Part shown: positions 47,101-60,284 of the stretch, piece after piece
Layout: each line of letters opens with the position of its first letter
Position numbering within the stretch: position 1 is the stretch's first letter
Source of the DNA: Bryum argenteum
Taxonomy: Eukaryota > Streptophyta > Bryopsida > Bryales > Bryaceae
DNA: 64,000 nt
Reading direction: 5' to 3'
Assembly (NCBI GenBank): GCA_037043015.1
Contig: CM073322.1
Coordinates: 23,712,364 to 23,776,363, forward strand
Notes under the pieces: generated by a model
The model's database searches: none
Told to the model about the DNA's origin: nothing
What the model saw: only the letters and a program-made list of their open reading frames with translations
Translations under genes and position numbers: made by a program

Positions 47101-50100
47101 AGTTATTCTGCTCACAGACACAGCCATCAATTGCTCGGTGATGTGCAAAAGTTCATATCCATCATGATATTTAGACTTTATCCTGTCTGCAGAGCAAGTC
47201 ACTGTCCTCCAAGCCTCCTACCAGAACTAAGAAACAGAGACCATCCAGATTAGAAAAACCTCGCAACTACCCAATCCCCACTTCTGCTGAAATCTTCTGA
47301 AATTGAGTTGAAAGTCACTAACTTGTCGTAAATACGGTTGTAAAGGCGTGGCACACTGGCGAAAAGTGTAGGCCTCAGAATCTCCAGGTCTTCCATCAAC
47401 TTCAAGATATCCTGTAAGAAAGCCACACGTTTTTACTATCCGAAAAATATCAAAGCATGAGTATTCAGGAAGAAAATAGAGTAACATTTCTAGTTCTAAC
47501 ATTCTCAATGAAAAAGATCAAGAGCGTAGAAATCTTCGTACTTCGAGATGGTATACGAAAAGTGGTCAGTGATTCTTACCCCTTGATAGAAGCCAACTGC
47601 CACACCAAAATGTAGCATGACAAGCATGTTCATTCTCTCGTAAATATGTGCCAGAGGCAAGTACGAAATATGCCTGTGTAAGACCACCAACACATTAGCA
47701 TTATCCTTTGACCAATAAATGAATAAATTCCGAAAGTTGTTTCCTTAGGCCCAGGCCCTCTTATTGCAAACTCTGCAACTTCCCTAATTGCTGGTTGCAA
47801 GCGACTGTAGCAAACACCATGCAGAACTCAAAAACTTACACATCAGATGGAAGAATTTCTATAGCCTGGCTACTTCCCGCAGCACTTGCGATCAGATTAT
47901 AGTGCGATAACATTGCCCCCTGTTGCACGACACTCATATTAGCTCTTGTAGTGATCGACAATAATGACTCTCAACTGCGTGGCAGTTATATCAAGTTTGA
48001 AGGCAGCAATGTTATCAATTTGTACTGTGACAATAACACAACTATTGTTTAGAGTCTACATGCCTTAGGAACACCAGTGGTGCCACTAGTGTAACATATG
48101 GTAGCCAAGTCATGTGGCTTTGGTGTAACAAATGCTCGCTGATCTGCTTTGCCCTGTTCACAACAAAATTCTCCGAACATCAGTAAAACCAACGTATATA
48201 TGGAGTAAGAGGGCATGGATTGATTCTAATTGATTCACTAGAACCTGTACTTGAAAAACACTGATCAGTGATCCATGAATGACTTCGCAGGCTATACAAG
48301 GAAGTGAAAAGATTCTAAAGCTGGCATAAATATTCTGACATGAAATTGCACACAACGAACTGTTTAACGAAATTATATGCAACATCTGGGAGACCCGATT
48401 TCACAAGTAAGATGGAAACCTGAGTTTCAAGTCGAGAGTAGGGCATGATCTCAATTCCTGACTGAGGAGGAAGTGAAGGTACTGCACTTTCGGCACCTCC
48501 CACAACCTACATCCACAATTCGAGCAACAATGGTTTAAGCGAAACTCAGAGGCACTTGTACCCCAGTTTTGACCCCTTGTGAGCCATAACCTTGAAACCA
48601 AATAATGACCAACATGATGGGAAACACCCTGAGAAGCAAGATACAAGATACAAGACCAGGAAACCAATAAAAGTGGGATTCCAGGAGTACTTACCACAAT
48701 AAGGCGTAAAGTAGGGAGCTCCGAAAGACAACTCAGAAGCTGCTCCAATCAACCACTTGTGAGATATTTTCGAACAGTCTGACATCGTATTTAGTGCCCA
48801 AAGATTCTTACTAACTGCGAAAAGAGGTTGAATCTCATATCTCAAGAATCTAAAATAGATCATTTAGCATGCTTCAAATGATAGAAGGACCCATACCCTA
48901 CATTTGTTTGCACTTCTGTGAGTTGCAACAACTGACTAATGGTAACCTTCAGATTTCAGATGAGGTAAGTAAGGTAGAAGGAAGACAACATGGTCTCAGT
49001 ATCAAATACTTACAGTCTGCAACTTGTCCTGGGTGCAGAATACGGCGGCGACTTCCGCATGGTTAACAATGTACTTCACCGCGTCAGCTCCTGCAAACAA
49101 TACAAAATCAGAACCCAGGAAGGCATAGAACGATGGATTTGTGTTATCGATATAGAAGAGAGAGTCGTCCCAACACTTCACTGTAACTTGGTACCCAAGT
49201 TAAAAAACTCTTGAATTAAATCCTACATATCGAGGTCTTACCACTTTCTGACAATTGAACAAGAGTGCATCTTACCCAGAGTGTCATAAAGAGGAACGGA
49301 CACATATGAGTAGGCAGCACATGCAAGCTCTGAGATAACCCATTCCGGGCGATTGATCATATACAACCCAATACATGAACCCTGACAGATCCACACGAAC
49401 AGGTTACACCAGGAATGGGCCTTTTTAAGCACTACACAAATTCGAAAGAGACAATGTGGACTAGTCAACTGAAGTAGCATACCCACGAACACAGTGCTCA
49501 CGAAGTAGTTACCTTTGAGATCCCATGTTGTACAAGACCTGACCCAATTGCAGCGCGTGAAGTTCCTACTTCTCCATACGTCATCCACCTATATCTGCAA
49601 TACCCAGAATAATGCACAAATAAGACATTTGATGTTCGGTAAGTTTCAAAATCTGGTCTACAAAGTTTTCAAAAAAATTCGATGTTTGAATAGGAAATTT
49701 CCCTTTGTATCACGAAAGCATTTTTAACACAACTAGGTGAATGAATCATCCTATTATCGGCTCTCGAAGGTTAAAAGGACTTTTTTTGAGTGGTAATGAG
49801 GCTTCCATGTGATCTTTATGGAGACATCCCAATGAATCATGACGAGGATTTTTTTTTTGTCTGAAGTGGCATTTTATTAAAAAACTTGTGAATTACAAGA
49901 ATCGTTGACGAGTGTTGATTTTGTAATCTATATGAGTGGATAAATTTGTATACGTCCTTACTCGCCCACGGTGCCATCGCCTCGAATGCGAGTTCCCAGG
50001 CACTTGTTTTCTGCATAGGCAGCCTTCGAAAACCTTCAAAACCATCCACAGAAGCAAGATATTGTCACCCAATTTGCATCGATTGTTCACTAAAAATCAT

Positions 50101-51244
50101 TCATGCTTGAAGTCGGATAAACAAATAAACTCAGGCCCTACAAAGAAACAAGAGTTTTACACATCATAGCCATCTTACACAAAGTTATCGTGCAAGGTTC
50201 GAATCTCTGGATGTTCGGGCCAATGGTCCATAAGCTCAAGAGGGTGAGTCGCTGCTCTGCAATAACAGATACCACACGGTCACGTCATCAAAGCACGAAA
50301 ATAACTTGAGCATTTCAATAAAATCTGACAGTCATTCAAATGCTCCAGTCGTCTCACAACTACAAAGGATTGCCTTTTGCAAGTAATCTCTATGATCCAG
50401 TCTCATGCTTAGTTGTAGATGGACTAGGAATGAAGGGTTTCATGAACCCAGGTACCTATGGACGTTCCATTTCCCAGAGCTCAACTTTTCCGGTAGCTTG
50501 ACGCAATATCCATCCTCTGAAAGTACCTCGAAAACAAAACCGGAACTTAAAATTGAGCAGATTCGTAGCTCAAATGCGCGCTTCTATAGTCAATAGTAGC
50601 TTCAAGGGTAGTAACAGAATGTATCAACTCATCACCTCAGGTCAGTACTTCAACAGCGGAAGAGATAATCCTCCAGAGATTCCAAAGTGGTAAGGACAGA
50701 TGATGTGCTTCTACAACAAAAGACACTCCTGCATTTACATACCCAATAGATATTCGCCAGCAACTGGTCGATTCTCCAGCTGTGGCCGCTCCTCTGCACA
50801 AACGAGAGCTGTGCGTTACCGATGCAGAACCATTGACGGTCCAGATGCTTCTAAAAGTGGACACAGGCGGGAAGGAGAACTGAATTCAGCTGACTCCTGA
50901 AGTAGAAAGCTATCAACGAAGCTCAATCAGCAGAATCGATAATACTCCACTACCAGGAAATCTATCTGTTAATGGCACTCAGCAGCCGCTCACAAAAAAA
51001 GAAAAAAGAGACGAGCAACTGCGTGGTTACAATACAAATTTCTCCAACGTGATGCTACCCAGCAAACTTGGGGTCTAGATAACCACTTTACATCGAAAGA
51101 GCACTTCGGCGATCAAGCTATTGATGATGGCTAAATAGCATCACTTTGATTAATGATCCATATGTGGTGAAGCATACCCGACACCTTGGTGTGCAAATGT
51201 GCATTCACCACTTGTAGCCGCCTTCGTGCGGTCTCAGACTCCAT
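44197..51244 (-). CDS. LACS7: Peroxisomal long-chain acyl-CoA synthetase (LACS6/7 type)
   Basis: 24 exons with matching phases, 700 residues. From the start: 51244-51178, 50793-50743, 50516-50456, 50256-50179, 50033-49962, 49594-49513, 49381-49276, 49090-49014, 48739-48695, 48506-48420, 48153-48064, 47919-47840, 47673-47580, 47411-47323, 47107-47019, 46800-46671, 46427-46309, 46123-46000, 45719-45633, 45218-45115, 44940-44855, 44720-44631, 44522-44436, 44304-44197. It activates fatty acids with ATP and CoA for beta-oxidation. Seen: PTS2 nonapeptide RLQVVNAHL (9-17), AMP-binding [10 protein letters not shown] (263-272), [27 protein letters not shown] and C-terminal SSL, a weak PTS1. Length equals Arabidopsis LACS7 as I recall it. 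Exon 11 ends AAG/GCATGT, a GC-AG intron. Family assignment is firm; LACS6 versus LACS7 is by the dual signals. Confidence 0.93.
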
Positions 51245-52377
51245 CTTCCCGTCCTCCACTGCTTCCTAGACTCCACAACTGCACAACCCGAAAACGAAAG
51301 TGGGGTCAATTAAAGGTCACTTGCAAATCACAATGAAAGAAGAGCAATTTCCCTGTAATCCTTCCAATACAACCTTGAAAATAAACAGTAGGCTCGAAAA
51401 TGAGACAAGAAAGTCTAAGCTCGATCAATCGAAAGTCATCACGAAGCTATTGCAAGGCCATTTTTTTGTACAACAAGTAAGCCAACACTTCTCATCACTG
51501 AAAGCAAATTCATTAAGAACCATCCTAGAATTATCACCCACATCGACAATTCAGTGAAGATAGCCAACTAAGTTGCAAGAAGTGACACTTCCGAATCCAA
51601 GATACCGATCCACCTCCATCAATCAAGAGATTAGAACTTCAGACTAAAGTCACTTCAAACAAGCAATCCAGTCACACACAATGAAGTTGAAGCACAGTCA
51701 CGTAAACGACGAATATTGGAGCCTCGGTCCGCGAGCAGAGTTCGGTGCGCGGGCCCCACTCCGCAAAACACGATGCAAGAATGAAATCTGTTCGTCTCGC
51801 CATTGCTAAACTATCCATTGCCCAAAACTCCTGCTGCTACAGTACTACTTTCACTTTCAAGCCCGTGTAATAAGACTCACAGTAATAAGACAGAACTTGC
51901 ACAAGGATTCTCCGACTATCGAAACCTCAGCTGGGTAAAAACCCCCGATCATGTCAAATTTGTCGCTTCTCCGGCCGATCATCGAATTGCACAAGAAGAG
52001 ATCAAATCAAAGGGACGGAGATGACTTACAAGGTAGCGCGATCAATCACTTGAGTAGTGTAAGCGAAGAAACAAGGTGCAGAAGAGATGGGTGTATAGAA
52101 AATGCAGTGAGAGTAAGTGGTGTTTGATTGACTGACTGATTTGATTCAGGGTAGATGCAAGCGAGGGATTGAGGAGGTAAAGAGAGCTGGTGGCAGGTGC
52201 GATTGATTTCTTCACTTCCCTTGAAATGCAGGCAAGCAAGCAAGCGGCATAGGAGGTGACGTGTGAAACTGGCTCTTCGCGTCGTCACCTTCCCTGGCCT
52301 TGAGGCCCCACCTTCCGCCCTCTTTCGCTTCATACGAGGTCCCCACCCATGTGGTTAAATCCCGAGATGCTGACGAA
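51245..52377 (-). promoter_or_regulatory. LACS leader, leader intron and promoter region
   Basis: On the minus strand a strong donor CTT/GTAAGTCA (exon end 52030) and an acceptor TTGTGCAG (exon start 51278) suggest a 750-bp intron in the 5' UTR, with the ATG 34 bp into the next exon. Promoter sequence should lie above about 52050. Nothing else is recognised. Confidence 0.45.
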
Positions 52378-52745
52378 AAATCAACATAATGGATGATAAG
52401 CTGAAGCCTTGAAAAGTCACGGAATCAAGTGCATTGGGTCCTAAATCAAGTCTAATATGTGTGATACAATCTAGTAGGATACATGACATGCACATTAGTA
52501 AAGCGGCTCCAATTTTGAGGTTTCAAATATGGGGCATGTTTTACCATTACAAAACAATTATAGGAAATATAATTTAGCTTTCATAAAATTCTTTTTGAAA
52601 TGAGTATGATTCTAAATAAATTCAACAATTTTTATTTGGAAATCTTTTAATTTGAATTATTTTGGTATTTGATTGGCAATGATGTTTTCATACTAAAAAA
52701 AACAGAAAAATAAATAGTTCTTAAGAAGTTCATTCTCAACGAGGT
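52378..52745 (+). mobile_element. Fragment of the 975-bp element family
   Basis: Similar to about 24375-24770 (GCATTGGGTCCTAAATCAAGTCTA, GGGGCATGTTTTACCATT, GATTGGCAATGATGTTTTCATAC). Both termini are absent and the copy is strongly diverged. Confidence 0.55.
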
Positions 52746-54870
52746 ATGAGACAACATTATACAATTTGTCAAAAAAATTTATTACATCCCAAAAACAATT
52801 TTAAAAAAAATAAATATATATATATATACATTTTTTTAATATATATATATTATTTTTTTTAAAAAATTTTATTTAATATGATATAATTTCTTTTTCAACT
52901 GATTATCAAGATTACATATTGAGTCCATCAAAGTATATATTCAAATCAAAAGCTATACTTAAATCTTTAAAGTTATCAGAAGCGTACATGAGGTCTAGGT
53001 TTTTTTGCATTTATTGGAGGGTAATGATTTAAAAATATAAATGAATAAATAAATAAATAAATAAATAATATATCAAGCAAGTTTCTAAAAGGAGGACTTA
53101 ATGAAATAATTGCTTCAAGTATCACAATCAACAAAAATAATTGTAACGATCAATGCTTTTTATTCAATTTAAATCATATGAAAATTTGTAGAAGGCATGA
53201 CGACTATAGGTAGTGGGGGACGAGTTATTTAATACGGTTTCTAATTCATTGAAAGCCAACTTTCACCTATTAAAACATATTATTCTATTAGGGGTAAAAG
53301 TGGAAATTTTTAAATATAATCCATGATGATATTTGTGGGATTTGTGGGGATACTCTCTGATATATGAGTAGTACATTGTATTTAATTCAAATATTGTAGA
53401 GATTATCGACTATTGAAAACATAAAGCGTATATTTTAAAGAAATTGCAAAAATTAAGAAATTGAAGTTCTTTTGACTTTGGAGGGTAAATTTCTTTTCAA
53501 CATGGGGAACCAAGAATATTGCATTCCTTAATACAAGATCATCCCAAAGGTTCCACCAAAAATAAATAAAATGAATTTTTTGCAATCATCATAAGAAGGT
53601 AATAAAAAGTAAAATGCTCGTTGAGTTTGTAATGAGTTATCTGATTAATTTTCGAAACGCTACAAGTTTAGAATAAGCGTGTGATATAATTATGAATAGT
53701 TATGAAAATGAATATGCAAACCAGCATGATGGTATTAGAAGAAAATGAAAAAGGATTGTTGTGGATGAATATAAATCAACAAGATGATGGTATTGTTCTA
53801 GTTAATTTGGATAAATTTTCAATCTTACATTTGAAAAATGAGGAAAACATAACAAAGATATACGTAATTGGCACTATACATTGTTTACAAATATCCAAGA
53901 ATGTAGTAAAAAAAAGTAACTGAAGCAACTAGCCTAAAGTATGTGGTTGATAAAATGCAAAGATGGTACTATGAAAATGATGAGTAATCATTATGGTTAA
54001 CAATGTCTCTACTTTTATCTCATATTCTTTTGAAATACCACTTGACTTGGTTTTAAAGAACTTTTTAGAAAGAATTAAACAATATTTGATATGTTTGGAC
54101 CATATGAAAAGAGATGGAGCAAGCACTTGAAAATAATGAAGCAGGGAGAGCTAGAATTGTATCAGAAGAGGATTACATTGTGAAAGATAATGAAGCTTGG
54201 AGTTAGAATGATAATCTCAAATTAGATGAACGAGGTAGAGGAGGAATATACAATTTGTTTGTAAGCATCTACATGCTTAGGATATGGAAACCGATAATAA
54301 TATTGATTATCAAAATATAGTGAATAATTCATGTGATTTATTGAAAATAATATTTTTTATAAAATAAGTATTCTTATCTCAAATAGGTTTCATTTTAAAA
54401 AGATTGTTTAATTTTTTTTAGATGCAAGTACTTTCTGAGAATTTTGTCATTTTTTGAGCTCCATGTTATTGGTGGTTGATGATAATATATTTGAACAATC
54501 AATAACTTTATTATTGTTACTTTAAGGGATCTTACCTTATATCATCATGAAGTTTTAAAGTTGTTTAAAAATAAGTTAATAACTCAATCTCAAATTTTGG
54601 TAGAAACCATTGTGCATAATTAAATTGATTGATTAATGATATGTTGATTTTAGTTACATTTGAATGGTATAATAAGCTAAAATTCAAAAGGTTTTAGAGA
54701 TTTAGATTTGTAATTATGGTGTTACACACCTTAAAACTTTAAATAAGTGTTTAAGGTACTCAAACTTCTTATGTTATTGTTAAACAATCTTTCCTTGTCT
54801 CCAACATCCTTTTTGAACACCAATCGTTAAAACAACTAGGCAACCTCTTAGACAAGACAAATTAACTATA
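52746..54870. other. Very AT-rich spacer with microsatellites
   Basis: Contains (TA)n at about 52812-52827 and 52840-52850, and (AAAT)n at about 53040-53068. Short frames such as 53702-53923 are AT-driven and show no domain. I see no gene; it may be decayed transposon sequence. Confidence 0.4.
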
Positions 54871-55907
54871 GAGAGATTGAGAGATTGCAAAAGAATTGCA
54901 TTGAAACGCTGGCTTTCATGCTCCTATGTTATTGAAAAAGATGAAAGTACACACGATTTTCATAGATCCATCACTTTGGAGTTCCATGTGACCTCACACA
55001 TCCGGCTTCCCATCACGAGCAGCTTTTTCGGTACTATACACACCACGAGCACCGACATTGCAATGGAATAGAAACCGACGCCTTGGAGTCACTTCTCTTA
55101 CATTCTCATGATGTTCGTCTTGCAACTATCTTGTCTCTCCATGACCCATCTTACCTCCCATCTCTACCAGCCTTCTCAACATTGTACTCTCCACGAGCAC
55201 CAACATTCCCCTTGGAATGATCCGACATTGCACAACACCATGAGCACCGACATTGCACTAGAATTAGACCCTCTATCATGTCGTTTACTATATCTAAAAA
55301 TCACGGTCTTACTTAGAGAGCATTGTGGTATAATGACACTCTCAACTGTGAGACCTCAAATTGGTAACGGTAACGGGTTCTAAATTCCTTTCTATTCTTA
55401 GTTTACCACGGCTTTGGGGTGCATGAATACCACTTTTAGCTAAATAAATTCAACCAATATTCTCTAGTGGACAAAAATATTTCCTCAAAATCTGCTTACC
55501 GCTTACTAAAATCTGCTCACAGCTCACACTGTAATCACATTGCCATATACCTATTCATACGCTATTGATTTGACTGAAAGTTGTATAACTTGGTGCATTA
55601 ATATTCGAAAAAATTAAACACTCCCCCTCGCGAGTATTCTCCCATTCCTCTTCTTGAACTCGTGAAGAATGTAACGCTTCCCTTCCTTATTATTCTTTAT
55701 CTTGAAACAGAAATTCTCGGAAGGAGGGTGAATCCATAGAAAAGGCCATAATGGTCAACCATTACATGCAATTTTACATCCATCCAAGCAAGTCCACACT
55801 ACGATAATTGACCGTTATGATATCTTTTGCTTACATTTTTATATTTTTGGGTACCTTGGAAAAAAAAGTATATATATGACACATCATTTACCTACATTTC
55901 TTAGTTT
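54871..55907. repeat. Spacer with dispersed GAGCACCGACATTGCA repeats
   Basis: CAC(G/C)AGCACCGACATTGCA(A/C)T/CTAGAAT-type segments occur near 55043, 55193 (diverged) and 55240. No gene is recognised; the short frames at 54877 and 55108 are unrelated to known families. Confidence 0.35.
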
Positions 55908-55910
55908 TAA

Positions 55911-56650
55911 GGGTTTCTTTACACTATGGACTAAGAGCCATGAACCACAATTCTGTTAGTTTGGCGTTATTCAGGTAAGAGGACGCTTTTTGGGGTGCTT
56001 AAATGAAAAAAATAACGTTGGATGTTGTCGAGTTTTGACATGATAGGGTAAATATTTCTAACTGCATTTCAAAAACAACAATGTTTTTGAAGAACCATTC
56101 AGAAATATTGCCCTTTGAAAGTGTGATATTTCAAAAACCATAAAAGTGTGATATTTCAAAAACCATAAAAGTGCAATATTATGGAAATTTTGGTGATATT
56201 AAAGAAATCATTTGACATTACAAAGTACATGTGTGATATTAATAAACATGTCACTCTTGTAGTGTAAAGTGGAGTCAGACCGGGACAAGTTTGAGCTCAA
56301 ATTTCTAATATGAATCCTCATCATTCTATCTTTTACACTCCCCTTTTTCCTCCCCCCATTTTTAAAAAAATGATTGAATCCTAGCCAATCAATGATTTGT
56401 GAGCCTCATGGTCTCTTTGATTGTAGTTGGGTCGAGAAATTGGCTTCTCCTCAACTATAATCAAGGAGAACATGAAAACATTATGCACTATGGAAAATTC
56501 AGCATATTTTGTGAACCTCAAAGTTAGTGGTCATTCTCCTTTTTTCAAGGTAGTGTAAAGCCAAATGGGACCAAGAGCACTTTATTCTTCAATTGCAAAT
56601 TTTCGAAGGCCGTGGTCAATTTTCATGGTCCATAGTGCAAAGCGACCCTA
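55911..56650. mobile_element. 740-bp MITE with TAA target
   Basis: Ends GGGTTTCTTTACACTATGGAC and GTCCATAGTGCAAAGCGACCC are inverted repeats with few mismatches, flanked by TAA (55908-55910 and 56651-56653). A 25-bp internal phrase GTGATATTTCAAAAACCATAAA is repeated at about 56119-56170. A shorter relative is at 37227-37478. Confidence 0.7.
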
Positions 56651-56653
56651 AGT

Positions 56654-57084
56654 GAGTTTACAATAATTTATGTACCCCATAATCTCAACAATTTTTTTAA
56701 ATTTTTAGACACCCTGATTTAATACCTCCCTACATTATGCCGGGCATTGTTTAGTAAGAAAAATCTAGGATCCCGGGCAGGAATCTGAAGCTCCCCTGAT
56801 CGAAATCCCCACGGAGGCGCGTACCGGTGGGCGAAAAATCCCTACGTAAAACCTCTTCGTCGCTCCACACTATTTAGATGAACGCCTCTGTTCACCTCCA
56901 GCATAAACTTTACTTATGCTTGCTATGATTATTGCTCAGACTTTCTTGTGTACGAATCTTGCACCCAACTGAGTCTATTGCTTGCAGATTCCTCAACTGC
57001 TGTTCTCGCCAGGGTTTGCAGAGCGTGATCAAGGTGGTTGAATTGTTGCGCCTTGCGGGTGTTTTGTTTTGTTGGGTCCAGGCC
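56654..57084 (+). promoter_or_regulatory. DDAH-like gene promoter and leader
   Basis: No other gene. The frame of exon 1 is open upstream to an ATG at 56932, which would add 51 residues (Arg, Ser and Cys present, almost no acidic residues). This could be an organelle leader or simply 5' UTR. Confidence 0.4.
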
Positions 57085-58745
57085 ATGGCGTCGAGAATTG
57101 CGATCGTTCGTGGTGTGCCGGATTCTTTCTGCGACGCTCTGTCAATGACTCCGCCTCCGCAACCTGTGAACCTCACCACCGCACGATTGCAACATGAGGC
57201 TTACGTGAACGTCTTGAAAGGTACCCCTGTGAGCCAACTGCTTTTTTCGACCGAGCCTGCATTGTGGTGGTGATGATGTGTGGCAGGTCTTGTGCAGGAG
57301 GTCATTCAGGTGCCTGCTGATGACAAGTACCCTGACTGCCCATTCATTGAGGACACAGCAGTGGTGATCGGCAACAGGGCGTTGATCACGCATCCTGTAA
57401 GCCCCAATTCTGCTGTGGACAGACCTTAATTGCTATTGTTGCAGAAACGCATAGTTCCACATTGCGTCCATTTTCGGTGCTGGTGCTTGTTGCCCAAACA
57501 GAAATTTGTTATCTGTAAATTCTTGGGTGATCAGTAACTGCACAGGATCGATCAGTTCTTGTGTAGACCTTTGAATTTTGAGACTGGAGACTATTATTGA
57601 AGAAGTGGTAGACAACCTGATTTTTATTCGTAGATTAGTATGCTCGCTGATGCTGGTAACAAGGGCAGTTCCTGGTATCGGCCACCACCTCGTTTGTTTC
57701 ATCCTCATTTCATTTTGTACTTTGCAGTCTTCGCACTTTCGTTCACCTCAGATAGCCATCATAGACTCAAATTCTTTGTTCTGATTCTGGGAAAAGTTTG
57801 TATGTAAACTCGGTGTCTTGTTATTTTTTTGTGACAGGGAGCAGCTTCTAGACAAGGGGAGGAGGTGAAAATTCGGGAAACTTTGCAGCAATTGGGAATA
57901 CACGTTACAGAGGTGGAGTATCCCGGCGCCATTGATGGTGGTGATGTGTTGTATGCTTCAGGCATGCTCTTTGCAGGCAAGAGCAGGTAAGACCGTGAAC
58001 TGATTCTTTATCCACTTTATCTACATTGAGTTTTGTCACTGAACTGATCGGCCCATTCTCTGTGCAGCCGAACAAATTCAGCAGGAATTGAGGCATTGCA
58101 GAAGGCATTTCCAGATGTGAAAGTGCACACCATCCCAGTTCTCGAGGGCCTCCATCTCAAGTCAGGTAAGACCATCTAACCTCAATCGCAAAATTTCACA
58201 AATACGGCACTTTTACGGGGTTAAAAATTGACTGGAAATATGTGAATTTGGGATATCTAGGGCCAAAAGTGGGTGATACTACAAAACTTAGAGATGTGTG
58301 GTGGTGATATTCCAAGTCGTAAACATTTTGGTATGGCAACATGGCACTTGGAATGCTGTTGTCCATATCTTTCTCTGTGTTGTTTTTTCTTTTTGCATTT
58401 GTTGGAGTTCCCCATCCTCATCCGTGTGGTGCTTGTTTTCCAGCTATCAGCATGATTGCACCAGAAACTTTGGCTGTTGAAGACAGCCCTGCTGCACTGG
58501 CTATGTTCGATGAGATCCAAAGTTTGACTGGCGGCCACTTCAAGTTGGTGAAAACTGCGGGACCAGGAGCAGCCAACACAGTGTTGGTGGGTGATGTTGT
58601 GATCTGCTCTGCAACGCTTGGACTTGGGGTCGACCTGAAAACTCATTTCGAGCAATATGCTCAACATGTCGTTCCGGTGGATATCTCCGAGTTTCATAAG
58701 GTGGATGGAGGCCTTACCTGCCTCTCATTACTCATTGAAAGATGA
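57085..58745 (+). CDS. DDAH: Dimethylarginine dimethylaminohydrolase-like protein
   Basis: Five exons (57085-57220, 57287-57396, 57838-57986, 58068-58165, 58444-58745), all phases consistent, 264 residues. DDAH hydrolyses methylated arginines to citrulline and methylamines. The sequence follows the animal enzymes: substrate-side FIEDTAVV (about 65-72), an R-T-N block after GKS, DGGDVLYASG, the histidine motif EGLHLKS (H161) and the C-terminal nucleophile motif DGGLTCLSLL (C257). Length fits the family. The start MASRIAIVRGVP is preferred; a longer start at 56932 is possible. Introns show it is a nuclear gene, not bacterial contamination. A related guanidino-modifying amidinotransferase is the alternative. 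Plant members are little described as far as I know. Confidence 0.85.
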
Positions 58746-60284
58746 ATTGAATTCAAAGGATTGAACTCTCATTCTTGGTCAGACGACTTTGTAGGATGTT
58801 GTATCAGGTAAATTCATGGTGTGGTTCTAGTGGTGTATATACCTTTCCAATTTGAAAATACGTGATATGCATGCTTCACCAGGCAGATCAGATGTTCTTT
58901 GTTGGTTCGACGTCCTTACTGGTGCTCATTTTTTAATTTGCTGCTGTTAGTTTTGGCAATTTTCTGAGTAGCGGTCGTTGATAATGCTGCCTTGCTTGAG
59001 TTGATGTTTCCACTTCACACATTCATTGCGCGCATCCACCTTATCACTAGATACTTTAGAAATTTTTTGAGATTTTAATAAGATTATATGCTCTCCTGTA
59101 TGTATGGTTTTTACATTAAGTGTTTCGACTTATAGAGTCGTATACCATTGGTGTCATCATTTGGGCATACAAATCAAGGATAAGTCAAATGAATCCATTT
59201 TAAACTAACCATGAATCAAGGTAAGTGCAAGGAGCAAAGTCACAATGTTGAGGCAACTAGAGTGTTTATTTAAGCCTTAATCTAAATTTGAGATATAGTG
59301 ATGAATACACTACTTTTCAACCATGACACTAATTGTATTTATCAAAGTTAATATCGGACCAATAAATGTCAACTCCAACATTATTTGAGTTTTGCAATAA
59401 AGTTTGGAGGATCTAGCATTTCTACAAAGAGAATTTGAGAGGCCTCCAATGCAGATGTAGGTGGTTGAGGGAGCTAAAACCACATTCTGCTTGGTAAAGG
59501 GACGAGTGGAGAAAGAGAATGAACTTAATTGCAATGGTCAGTGATTACTCAACACCATCTTAACTTCACATATAAAATAGTGATCTAGGGTAATTTCAAG
59601 CAACAATACTAATTATCAATCCATCAATAGTTTCCTAATTGAGTGCAATAAGATGTGATCCAATTGATCAAGCTAGATACTCGCTCTTCAAATGCATAAA
59701 ATCTCTCCAAAATGCGTAAAAAATATCTAAAATATGTACAAATTATAATACTAAGAGATGGGCATAGCATAAAATTCACGGTACTAGCAATAGGAGAGTG
59801 GTTTGAAGTGGAGTAGGTCCCATAAGAGCGTCATGAAATAATACCATGTACTCACTACAAACATAATAGGGTGTCACTTTAGGGCACCAATTTAGGAACA
59901 CCTATATTTACAACTTCAAAAATTCATAACTCATTGTAGAAGAGTCCAAAAATGATGATTCCACTCTTTGTGTCTTTCTACTGATTTTCCCCATACACAA
60001 AAATCACATAAATTATAACATCCCTGTAGATTTCCCGTGCTGGAAGTTCAGCCATTATTGAACACCTTACCATATCTAAAGCCATAGTCAGAATTACAGC
60101 AAGGCCAATAAGCATGTCGGTAATTGACGAATGGAGGAACTCCATATCTGGTCACCTTCGGAATCGAATGTGTGGCTCTCGACAGTACGGAAGCTGCCCC
60201 TATGACCGCGCGTCCACTCTGCAGCTTCCCATCCGCTGTACTGTACTTGCCGCATAATTCAATTGCGCCCGATTTGCTTCGATC
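58746..60284. other. Spacer between DDAH-like gene and OHP1
   Basis: The beginning is probable DDAH 3' UTR. The middle is AT-rich without recognisable genes. The last few hundred bases should contain the OHP1 promoter; no clear TATA box was found. Confidence 0.35.
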
